Made by a program: the position numbers and the translations under genes. From assembly GCF_000800455.1 (NCBI RefSeq), contig NZ_CP007456.1, positions 1,488,001 to 1,552,000 on the forward strand: a stretch of 64,000 nucleotides of DNA, read 5' to 3'. The notes under the pieces are model-generated. The model was not told where the DNA came from. It saw only the letters and a program-made list of their open reading frames with translations, and did not search any database. Below, in pieces: positions 19,315-24,637 of this stretch. The stretch comes from Bifidobacterium catenulatum PV20-2. GTDB lineage: Bacteria > Actinomycetota > Actinomycetes > Actinomycetales > Bifidobacteriaceae. How positions within the stretch are numbered: position 1 is the stretch's first letter; every line of letters begins with the position of its first letter.

Positions 19315-19791
19315 TCAGAAGAGGGTGTCCTGCAAGGGCGGGGTGTGCGTGGCGGCGGCCGGGGCCTTCGCCTTGCCGGTCGAGCGTGTGGTGGCGCGCC
19401 ATCGTTGCTGGCGTGCGTTGCGCTGCTCGGTCTTGCGGCGTTTGCATTCCTTCTCGCGTGCCGCCGCCACGATCTCGGGGTTCTCGCGGATGTACCGGGC
19501 GAGCCGCCGTTCGGCGGTCGGGTCGTCGGGGTCGAACCGGAATCCGGCCTCCTGCGCGGTCTTCAGCACCTGGCGTCGGGCGCGCAGGGGCAGTCCGCCG
19601 TAGATGCCGTACTGGTCCCGGACCATGATGCCGAACGCGAGGCATTCGGCCCTGACCGGGCAGGCCTCGCAGATCCGCACCGCCGCACGGCGCAGATCGT
19701 ATTGGGTTCGTTGGTTGGGAAGGTCGTCGGGCCCCCACATGCGGTCCGACCACGAGCCGGGGAAATCCGCGCACTCTCCCTTCAGGAACAT
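19315..19791 (-). CDS. WhiB-family iron-sulfur regulator (first copy)
   Basis: 158 aa with AAGGAGAACA before the ATG. The WhiB signature is complete: a first Cys at GEC (residue 7), then the cluster CEACPVRAEC (CxxCxxxxxC), then YGIYGGLP, the G[IV]WGG-type turn. The tail is rich in Lys and Arg (KECKRRKTEQRNARQQRWR), suited to DNA or RNA-polymerase contact. WhiB proteins bind a 4Fe-4S cluster and the main sigma factor and occur only in actinobacteria and their phages and elements. Placed after parA and the RHH gene in the same direction, so probably part of the element's own control circuit. Targets are unknown. Confidence 0.85.
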   Translation of the reverse strand: MFLKGECADFPGSWSDRMWGPDDLPNQRTQYDLRRAAVRICEACPVRAECLAFGIMVRDQYGIYGGLPLRARRQVLKTAQEAGFRFDPDDPTAERRLARYIRENPEIVAAAREKECKRRKTEQRNARQQRWRATTRSTGKAKAPAAATHTPPLQDTLF

Positions 19792-19818
19792 TGTTCTCCT
19801 TGTTCATAGGTTCACAGC

Positions 19819-20091
19819 TTATTTCAAGCCCAGGTACGTTTCGAGGGCAGCATCGACCACTTCCTGAATGCGCATGTCATGCTCGGCGGACCAGGTCTTG
19901 AGCCTGCGTCGGGTCGAGGCGCGCAGGCTCACGCTGGTCTTCACCCAGCCCTCCGCGTCGTTCGGTTTCACGGTCCTCCGGTTTTTCGGTATTTCGGTTT
20001 CCACCGATTCCGGTCTTCCGGTATCCGCCGGTTCCGTCCGGTCGCTGTTGAGCAGCGCGGTCAGGTCGCGCGGACGGGGCGTCAGGTTCAT
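19819..20091 (-). CDS. Ribbon-helix-helix DNA-binding protein, probable partner of ParA
   Basis: 90 aa, ATG 20091 (5 bases after the parA stop). The N-terminal half is polar and probably disordered. Residues about 48-88 (VKTSVSLRASTRRRLKTW, then RIQEVVDAALETYL) form a MetJ/Arc-type ribbon-helix-helix: a strand with alternating SVSLR residues followed by two helices. RHH proteins directly downstream of parA are usually the centromere-binding partner and autorepressor in type Ib partition systems (ParG, omega). Remarkably, the codons for its disordered part contain an 8-bp iteron array (19963-20042), so the gene seems to carry its own binding site. The long in-frame upstream extension overlaps parA and is not used. 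Confidence 0.75.
   Translation of the reverse strand: MNLTPRPRDLTALLNSDRTEPADTGRPESVETEIPKNRRTVKPNDAEGWVKTSVSLRASTRRRLKTWSAEHDMRIQEVVDAALETYLGLK
19963..20042. repeat. 8-bp iteron array A, inside the RHH gene
   Basis: CGGT cores recur at 19963, 19971, 19979, 19987 and 19995 (exactly 8 apart), then 20011 and 20019, with looser copies at 20029 and 20039. Unit approximates CGGTNTTY. An 8-bp period cannot come from codon structure. Likely partition or operator site. Confidence 0.7.
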
Positions 20092-20096
20092 GTTCC

Positions 20097-20768
20097 TCAC
20101 AGGTCCTCCTCCTTGTCCTTGAGCTGTCGCATGGTCTGCTTGAGTTCGCCGGCCAGGTCGCGGTATTCGTGCAGGCGGGACCCGCGGGGGCGGGTGGATT
20201 TCGCGTTGAGGATGTCCTGGCGTTTCGGAATCAGCGTCTCGAAGCACGCGATGTCCGCGGCGTCGATCCACGCCAGGGCGTCGCGCAGGGCGGTCGTGTT
20301 GGCCTCGGTGCGGCACAGGAGGATCGCGGCGGGGACGCCGCGACGGTCGCACAGGTCCTTCACGCCGGCGGCCTGGTCGAGGTCGATGCGGCTGGGGCTC
20401 GAGGGAATGACCACGAGGTCCGCGTTGTTCACCGATTCGTCCAACGCGCGCCCGTACGGGGCGGAGTCGATCAGCACCCAGTCGACGGGGTCGTCGAGAC
20501 GGCCGTTGATCCCGTGCAGGTGCGTGATGTCGGCCGGCGCGGCGGACATCACGTCGAACGGCAGCGGGTCTCCAATCTCGGCGGCCAGGTACCACCAGTC
20601 CTTCGCGTCGCCCTGCACGTCCGCGTCGGCGACGAGCACGCGCTGCTCGCCCCGGGACTGGTCCACGAGGGCGCAGGCCAGGAACACGGCGCTGGTGGTC
20701 TTCATGCTGCCGCCCTTGCCGGTCGCCAACGCGATCACCAGCGGCTCGCGGTTCTTCTTGTCGTTCAT
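20097..20768 (-). CDS. parA: ParA-type partition ATPase
   Basis: 223 aa starting MNDKKNREPLVIALATGKGG, with AAGGAGAAACCG before the ATG. The deviant Walker A is GKGGSMKTT (about residues 17-25): the signature Lys of KGG and the catalytic Lys are present, but the residue before the second Lys is Met rather than Gly. Walker B-like VDWVLIDSAPYGR follows, then DLVVIPSSPSRIDLDQA, the usual ParA switch region. ParA ATPases move plasmid or element DNA to daughter cells along the nucleoid. Together with the RHH gene 5 bases downstream it makes a small type Ib-like partition cassette, useful for a circular excised or replicating form. The iteron array in its promoter region suggests autoregulation. 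Confidence 0.88.
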   Translation of the reverse strand: MNDKKNREPLVIALATGKGGSMKTTSAVFLACALVDQSRGEQRVLVADADVQGDAKDWWYLAAEIGDPLPFDVMSAAPADITHLHGINGRLDDPVDWVLIDSAPYGRALDESVNNADLVVIPSSPSRIDLDQAAGVKDLCDRRGVPAAILLCRTEANTTALRDALAWIDAADIACFETLIPKRQDILNAKSTRPRGSRLHEYRDLAGELKQTMRQLKDKEEDL

Positions 20769-20847
20769 CGGTTTCTCCTTATTTCGGTATGTCGGTATCC
20801 GGTTTTTCGGCATTCCGGTTAGTTGGTTTTTCGGTATTGCGGTTTGT
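20769..20847. repeat. 8-bp iteron array B, upstream of parA
   Basis: Cores CGGT (or near matches) at 20769, 20785, 20793, 20800, 20808, 20816, 20824, 20832 and 20840; spacing 8 bp except one 7. Same unit and orientation as array A. It overlaps the parA ribosome site and the region where its promoter should lie. Candidate centromere and operator. Confidence 0.75.
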
Positions 20848-20880
20848 GCCGCGTCCCACGCGGATCGCGACGGGAAACGG

Positions 20881-21429
20881 TCAGAAGAGGCTGCCCTGGA
20901 CCAGTCCCTTGGGCACGGGTTCGGTTTTGAGGAAGAGCGGTTCGTCGTGCGTGTATTCGCGGCGGGAGCGTTGGCGGCGTTTGACGGAACGCCAGTAGTC
21001 CCTGCCGGCGCGGCGCATGCGTTCGTCCCAGTCCGGGTTGGCGGCCAGCCAGTCGTGGATCCGGCTTTGTGGGATCCGGTGCAGGCCGGCCGCGTCGACA
21101 TGCAGGTCGCGGGCGATCAGCCGGGCGAGGGCCCAGCGGCTCGCATAGTCGAGCCCGCCGTACACGGCCTTGTCCTTCCAGCCGCCCACGAGGGCGCGGC
21201 TGATGCAGTCGAGGCGCATCGGGCACGCGGCACACAGCATGCGGCCCTTGCCGCGCATCCGACCGTCGATCAGGTCCCGGCCATCCTGGTCGCTCACGGT
21301 GTTCCACATGCGGTCCGCCATGGCCGGGTCGATGGCGGCGATCCGGGCGCAGGCCGGCAGCGTGGCCCGCCCGTTCATGGCCGCCGTCCCGGAGCAGACG
21401 CCCGCGGCGAGGTTCGGTTCCCTGTTCAT
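20881..21429 (-). CDS. WhiB-family iron-sulfur regulator (second copy)
   Basis: 182 aa. Start ATG 21429 overlaps the previous gene's stop as ATGA, so translation is coupled. Cluster residues: CARIAAIDP Cys, then LCAACPMRLDC (CxxCxxxxxC), then VYGGLDY replacing the usual GVWGG turn. The rest is longer than classic WhiB (about 85-130 aa) and ends in a basic region (RRQRSRREYTHDE) plus a tail ending VQGSLF. That tail resembles the QDTLF end of the first copy, which suggests a shared contact. Probably an Fe-S transcription factor controlling element genes; partner and promoter targets not visible. Confidence 0.8.
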   Translation of the reverse strand: MNREPNLAAGVCSGTAAMNGRATLPACARIAAIDPAMADRMWNTVSDQDGRDLIDGRMRGKGRMLCAACPMRLDCISRALVGGWKDKAVYGGLDYASRWALARLIARDLHVDAAGLHRIPQSRIHDWLAANPDWDERMRRAGRDYWRSVKRRQRSRREYTHDEPLFLKTEPVPKGLVQGSLF

Positions 21430-21986
21430 GCGGCCACCTCGATTCCGTCGCGTTGGTTGAGCTCGGCGGCATGTTCCATGCACGCGGTCTGCCATTCCGA
21501 CGGATGGCCGTAGCGCAGGCTTCCCTCGTGGTCGTATTCGTCCTCGTGCGGTCTCATGTCGGCGAGGACGTGTTCGCAGCCGAGCGTGTGCACATGGCGT
21601 TCCTCGTAGCGCGGAGGGACGGGCGTGTTCCTCACCGGCTTGGTTTTCCGGTCGCGGTCCCGGGCCTCCGAGTCCAATGCGCGCTGGCGTTCGATCTGGC
21701 TGATGGTCCAGTCGTTGGCGATGCCGTCCCAGTTGTCGGCGAGACGTCGCGCGGAGTCGATTCGTCCGAGCCAGTACGTGTTCGACGGCAGCCAGTCGAT
21801 GGCCGCGAGGATGAGCGCCATCGCGGCCGCATGGTCGCCGTCATGGGCTTTGGCGATTCGGCCGACGAGGTGGCCGATCTTGGCGTGATCGCGTTTGGTC
21901 GGTTCCGCGGTGGTCAGCATCAGCCTGGAGCGGACGGACGTGAGATGTTCCATCACGGTCGCCGCTTCGGAGTCCGTTCCGATCAT
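21426..21986 (-). CDS. Element protein of unknown function
   Basis: 186 aa, not recognised. Acidic and helical, with TAEPTKRDHAKIGHLVGRIAKAHDGDH near the start, a Trp-rich middle (IDWLPSNTYWLGRIDS, DNWDGIANDWT), and a His/Cys-containing end (RHVHTLGCEHVLADM). No membrane segment or signal. ATG 21986 has AAGGATGGGAACGAC upstream. Its stop overlaps the start of the second WhiB gene (ATGA), so the two are made together. Because it is sandwiched between the initiator-like gene and whiB it probably belongs to replication or regulation of the element. Confidence 0.65.
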   Translation of the reverse strand: MIGTDSEAATVMEHLTSVRSRLMLTTAEPTKRDHAKIGHLVGRIAKAHDGDHAAAMALILAAIDWLPSNTYWLGRIDSARRLADNWDGIANDWTISQIERQRALDSEARDRDRKTKPVRNTPVPPRYEERHVHTLGCEHVLADMRPHEDEYDHEGSLRYGHPSEWQTACMEHAAELNQRDGIEVAA

Positions 21987-22030
21987 GTCGTTCCCATCCT
22001 TCTCGGCGGGCGCTTCCCGCTTGCGGGGAG

Positions 22031-22047
22031 CTCTCCCGTAGGGAGAG
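22031..22047. repeat. Short hairpin in the initiator-downstream gap
   Basis: CTCTCCC-gta-GGGAGAG, 7-bp stem with a 3-base loop, between the initiator-like gene and the next gene. No T-run. It sits beside two copies of GGGTTTACATGGAG (about 22,055 and 22,069) and may be part of an origin region. Confidence 0.45.
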
Positions 22048-22054
22048 AGGGGTT

Positions 22055-22235
22055 GGGTTTACATGGAGGGTTTACATGGAGGGTTTTATCCTTATATATA
22101 CAGCCCTGCGAGATTTGCAGTGCTGGAGGTGCGGCATTTGCAGTGCTGGGGTGCAGCTCTCGCAGTGCTGGCCCTGCGGGATTTGCAGTGCCGTTTTCGT
22201 GTCGTTTTCCAGCCCTGCGAGATTTGCAGTGCTGG
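22055..22235. repeat. Iteron cluster with AT-rich tract, candidate replication origin
   Basis: Five copies of a TTTGCAGTGCTGG-centred unit at 22105-22126, 22129-22150, 22151-22172, 22173-22193 and 22214-22235; the first four are 22-23 bp apart, two helical turns. Copies 1 and 5 share CCTGCGAGATTTGCAGTGC. An AT tract (TTATATATA near 22,092) and two GGGTTTACATGGAG repeats adjoin. All lie at the 3' end of the initiator-like gene. Confidence 0.65.
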
Positions 22236-22689
22236 GAATCGGCTTCGTTCCAGCGTTTTCCGGAGTCACGTCCTTGGATTCGCCGTTTTCCATGATGGTG
22301 GAGGCGGCGGGGTCCACGGTATTGCCCATGGTCTTCGGGTCGCGTTCCGCGGCGTGCGTCTCCTTGATCCATTCGAGGGTCGACGGGTCGGATTCGACCG
22401 CGAGGTCCCACACGATCTGGCAGTACTGTGGCAGGCGGTTCCTGCCGCCCTTGCCGAGGCGCGCGTAACGTTGGTCGCCGCGGCGGATGAAGCCGCGCTC
22501 CTGGAGCGTCTTCAAAGCGGCGCGCACGGTGCGTTCGCTCAGTTCGGTGACGTTGACGATGGTCGCGATCTTCGGATAGGCTGCGGTGCCGTCGTCGTCC
22601 GCGCGGTCGGCGAGGTAGACGAGCACGGCTTTCGCGCTGGCGTTGCCCACATGGCATCTGAAGGCCCATGACAGTGCGATGTTGCTCAC
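22072..22689 (-). CDS. Winged-helix protein resembling a plasmid replication initiator
   Basis: 205 aa, GTG start that overlaps the previous stop as GTGA. Residues 1-75 form a helix-turn-helix/winged-helix domain (ALSWAFRC, KAVLVYLADRADDDG, SERTVRAALKTLQERGFI) of the type at the front of RepA-like and phage-derived initiators and helix-turn-helix regulators. The middle is polar. The C-terminal 45 residues are repetitive (LQIPQGQHCESC, LQMPHLQHCKSC) because the DNA there is made of iterons. An initiator that carries its own binding sites inside its gene is known from lambda O and some plasmids. Role as initiator is inferred; a regulator of transfer is the alternative. Its position after two tiny genes and before parA-type genes fits a maintenance operon. 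Confidence 0.7.
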   Translation of the reverse strand: MSNIALSWAFRCHVGNASAKAVLVYLADRADDDGTAAYPKIATIVNVTELSERTVRAALKTLQERGFIRRGDQRYARLGKGGRNRLPQYCQIVWDLAVESDPSTLEWIKETHAAERDPKTMGNTVDPAASTIMENGESKDVTPENAGTKPIPSTANLAGLENDTKTALQIPQGQHCESCTPALQMPHLQHCKSRRAVYIRIKPSM

Positions 22690-22841
22690 GGCCGCTCCTC
22701 CTCACGCTGCTGGGCGGCACGGCGTTCGGCGTCCAGTCTGGCGGCCTGCTCGTCGCCGAGACGTGCCGCCCGGCACAGGGCGAATGTCATCAGCCCCGCG
22801 AACGCGACGAACACGATCAATCCGATCAGAAGCCAGTTCAC
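22686..22841 (-). CDS. Small single-span membrane protein
   Basis: 51 aa from the GTG at 22841, which has AAGGGAG 6 bases before it. It overlaps the stop of the preceding 63-aa gene (GTGA) and its own stop overlaps the initiator-like start (GTGA). One membrane helix (LLIGLIVFVAFAGLMTFALC) is followed by a charged Arg/Glu tail (DEQAARLDAERRAAQQREEERP is the rough character). Function unknown; the coupling argues that it is a real gene. Confidence 0.6.
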   Translation of the reverse strand: MNWLLIGLIVFVAFAGLMTFALCRAARLGDEQAARLDAERRAAQQREEERP

Positions 22842-23029
22842 GCGAGTCTCCCTTCCATGGACGGGTGCGCCATCATCGACGCCAGGCGACGGGAATCGGT
22901 GGAAACCGGACCATTGTGGCGGGCGAATGCCGCCGCGACCGGGAAAGTCCAAACCGGTGCCTGGAAATCCCGGTTACACTCGGGAAACACAGAGCAAGAC
23001 ATGCGGAATGCTTTAGTAAAGTCGTTCAT
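22838..23029 (-). CDS. Small hypothetical protein at the head of the maintenance operon
   Basis: 63 aa beginning MNDFTKAFRM. Two Cys in SCSVFPEC; otherwise no motif. The evidence for a gene is its 4-base GTGA overlap with the membrane-protein gene and its place at the front of the operon; a GGAG lies rather far (about 13 bases) from the ATG. It overlaps nothing else on this strand. It may be a leader or a real small protein. Confidence 0.45.
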   Translation of the reverse strand: MNDFTKAFRMSCSVFPECNRDFQAPVWTFPVAAAFARHNGPVSTDSRRLASMMAHPSMEGRLA

Positions 23030-23051
23030 GTGTGATCACTACTCCAAGACA

Positions 23052-23201
23052 ATGCATTGGGCGGCCACGGACCGGGATCCGGCAAGATACGGGATCCGCG
23101 GCCGCTCGGAATATTGGTTGCACCGCCCGTCCCCGACGCTCCAACATCGGGAACGGGCATTTCTTTTATCGATTGCAGAGAAAGAGAGAATTTTCAAATG
23201 A
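23052..23201 (+). CDS. Possible 49-aa leader ORF coupled to the acetyltransferase
   Basis: Starts MHWAATDRDP and ends ...KERIFK with its TGA overlapping the acetyltransferase ATG (ATGA). A stem-loop followed by a T-rich run (23126-23170) lies inside it. The arrangement looks like a leader peptide with an attenuator, but no strong ribosome site is visible and the frame could be chance. Confidence 0.3.
   Translation: MHWAATDRDPARYGIRGRSEYWLHRPSPTLQHRERAFLLSIAEKERIFK
23126..23170 (+). promoter_or_regulatory. Stem-loop plus T-rich run before the acetyltransferase, possible attenuator
   Basis: CCCGTCCCCGA pairs with TCGGGAACGGG (10 of 11) around a 10-base loop and is followed by CATTTCTTTT, a terminator shape about 30 bases ahead of the GNAT start. 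Confidence 0.4.
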
Positions 23202-23851
23202 GATCAGACCATCGCACCACCTCCCTCGCCGTCGACGGGCCACGCGCCGCCGCAACGGATGGCGAGGCAAAGGCAATCAAGAGCCTGCTCGTCAGGGACA
23301 TCAAAGGCTTCGATCAAAGCGTTCCAGCAGTCGTCAGACACGATGATGGAACGATCAGGCCTACGTACATAGGCGTATGGGGACAGGACCGTCTGATAGG
23401 CGCGGCCCTCATCCAGCCAGCCCTTTACGTAGCCGAGACGCTCATATACCGCACCGGGACGAGCGGGGTCCATGCCGCACAGATACGAGAGGCTTTCGCC
23501 GAGCATGCAGCCCTCATCGAAGGGATCGCGGTCGTCAGGAAGCATCGGCGTGAAGGCATCGGATTGCAGATCAAGGCGTTCTGCGACTCCTGGGCGGCAG
23601 ACCACGGCGCTGAGCTGATACTCAGCATCCCCACCAACGAGGGCGCGCGCCTGCTCAACAAGAAAGCCGGATACACGGTCGCACCGCCCGATGGATATCT
23701 CACCATCAAGGTATTTGACGCTCAGGGACAGCCTCTTCACATTCCCTACGCCGACCAGCGGACCCAGGACAGAGGCACTAGCATGTGGGCGTACAAGCTC
23801 GTAGGGCAACGCACACAGCACTTCGAGATCGGCGTTCTCACCGCCTCCTGA
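23198..23851 (+). CDS. GNAT-family N-acetyltransferase
   Basis: 217 aa from ATG 23198 (AAAGAGAG upstream). The acetyl-CoA motif A is clear: GIAVVRKHRREGIGLQI, with the RxxGIG pyrophosphate loop; a strand AELILSIPTNEGARLLNKKAGY follows, the usual C-terminal half of the fold. Substrate unknown. It lies on the strand opposite to all its neighbours and interrupts the region between two minus-strand groups. Codons AGA, AGG and ATA are frequent, unlike the rest of the element, which suggests separate acquisition as cargo. A long open frame exists antisense to it but its wobble positions coincide with first positions of this gene, so this strand is preferred. Confidence 0.8.
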   Translation: MRSDHRTTSLAVDGPRAAATDGEAKAIKSLLVRDIKGFDQSVPAVVRHDDGTIRPTYIGVWGQDRLIGAALIQPALYVAETLIYRTGTSGVHAAQIREAFAEHAALIEGIAVVRKHRREGIGLQIKAFCDSWAADHGAELILSIPTNEGARLLNKKAGYTVAPPDGYLTIKVFDAQGQPLHIPYADQRTQDRGTSMWAYKLVGQRTQHFEIGVLTAS

Positions 23852-23929
23852 AGTTCCGAAGACCATACCGTCGATGAATGTTCCCGACGGGTCACGGGAG
23901 AAGACGAGTCTTCCGGCTTCGTCGCTCAT
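23204..23929 (-). pseudogene. Coupled gene start running antisense into the acetyltransferase, probable truncated gene
   Basis: An ATG at 23929 has GGGGAGGACAGC before it and overlaps the previous stop (ATGA), which is strong evidence that a gene begins here. The first 33 codons read like the start of a conjugation-ATPase-like or other P-loop protein (SGTFIDGMVFGTSGGGEN; compare GFVLGTSGGGKS in the VirB4 here) with Glu where the P-loop Lys should be. Beyond codon 27 the frame (open to 23204) is antisense to the GNAT gene and resembles nothing. I think the original gene was cut when the GNAT gene arrived, but a real 241-aa protein cannot be excluded. Confidence 0.35.
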
Positions 23930-24294
23930 GCTGTCCTCCCCTCGGTCAGCAGCAGGCCCACCACCATCCGTTCGCGGGCGGAGAGCTGTACATCGACCTC
24001 CCGGGAGGCATGCGTGTAGGCATGCGTGGGGCGGAGCCAGGTGTCGGCCAGTCCGCGGGTCTCGCCGCGGCGCAGGGCGCGCACGGCGCAGGCCGGGCAG
24101 AGCTCCAAAATCTCCGTGTCGCCCGGGACGCAGTAGTTGCGCCAGCCGTTACGGGCGAAATAAGCGTCGCGGGCGGCCGAATCGTAGTCGGCCCAGAACG
24201 TGCCCCAGACCACTGTGTGGCAGCCATCGCACACCGTGACGCAATCCCACCGACTGTCCGGCCATTCGGACTGTTCGTAGATTCCACCAGCCAT
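23926..24294 (-). CDS. Cys-rich hypothetical protein, probable zinc ribbon
   Basis: 122 aa starting MAGGIYEQ. The ATG overlaps the XRE stop (TGATG), with GAGG 7 bases upstream, so it is chosen over a GTG one codon earlier. Two Cys pairs, CVTVCDGC and LCPAC, about 45 residues apart, could hold a metal. The C-terminus SARERMVVGLLL resembles a short helix-turn-helix start. Function unknown. Translationally linked to both the regulator before it and the start at 23929 after it, so it belongs to the repressor-controlled leftward operon of the element. Confidence 0.6.
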   Translation of the reverse strand: MAGGIYEQSEWPDSRWDCVTVCDGCHTVVWGTFWADYDSAARDAYFARNGWRNYCVPGDTEILELCPACAVRALRRGETRGLADTWLRPTHAYTHASREVDVQLSARERMVVGLLLTEGRTA

Positions 24295-24515
24295 CACGCG
24301 ACCTCCTCATGATCAGCATCAAGCCCCAGCAAATAGTCGGTAGACACACGGAAGTGCTCGGACAACACAACGATGTCTGAAGTTGTCCAGCCAATGCGTC
24401 CCAAGAGTTTTCCATTCGCCGAAGTTTTCGATAAACCAAGCAATGAACCGAGTTGGGCACAAGTAAGTCCCTCACCCTTTACCAGAGCACTTATCCTTTG
24501 GGTCACTCCATTCAT
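24294..24515 (-). CDS. XRE-family regulator (leftward)
   Basis: 73 aa from ATG 24515 (AGAAAGAAC upstream). Single helix-turn-helix domain: LTCAQLGSLLGLSKTSANGKLLGRIGW then TTSDIVVLSEHFRVSTDYLLG, the Cro/cI-like five-helix pattern with no extra domain. The closing motif (VSTDYLLGLD) is common in phage-type Cro proteins. Read from a promoter with TTGCGT and TATAGT 17 bases apart; an ACTGTAC palindrome overlaps the TATAGT box, so it is probably controlled by itself or by the divergent regulator at 24638. Composition here is AT-richer than the rest of the element. Confidence 0.75.
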   Translation of the reverse strand: MNGVTQRISALVKGEGLTCAQLGSLLGLSKTSANGKLLGRIGWTTSDIVVLSEHFRVSTDYLLGLDADHEEVA

Positions 24516-24545
24516 AGTTCTTTCTTTCTGACTTGGTTCATTTTT

Positions 24546-24584
24546 ACTGTACTTCACTATAGCGTACAGTTTGACTGAACGCAA
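24546..24584 (-). promoter_or_regulatory. Promoter and palindromic operator between the divergent XRE genes
   Basis: Minus-strand -35 TTGCGT (24579-24584) and -10 TATAGT (24556-24561) are 17 bases apart. The palindrome ACTGTAC-N11-GTACAGT (24546-24570) covers the -10 box, ideal for repression by a dimer. Confidence 0.75.
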
Positions 24585-24637
24585 ATCGTATGAGACACTT
24601 AATTAAGAAATTCTGAACTATTTTGGGAAGTGATCAT

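Noticed and set aside
22105..22235. Short repeats at 22-23 bp considered as a CRISPR array
   Set aside because: Units are adjoining with no unique spacers, and they lie inside a coding gene; iterons explain them better.
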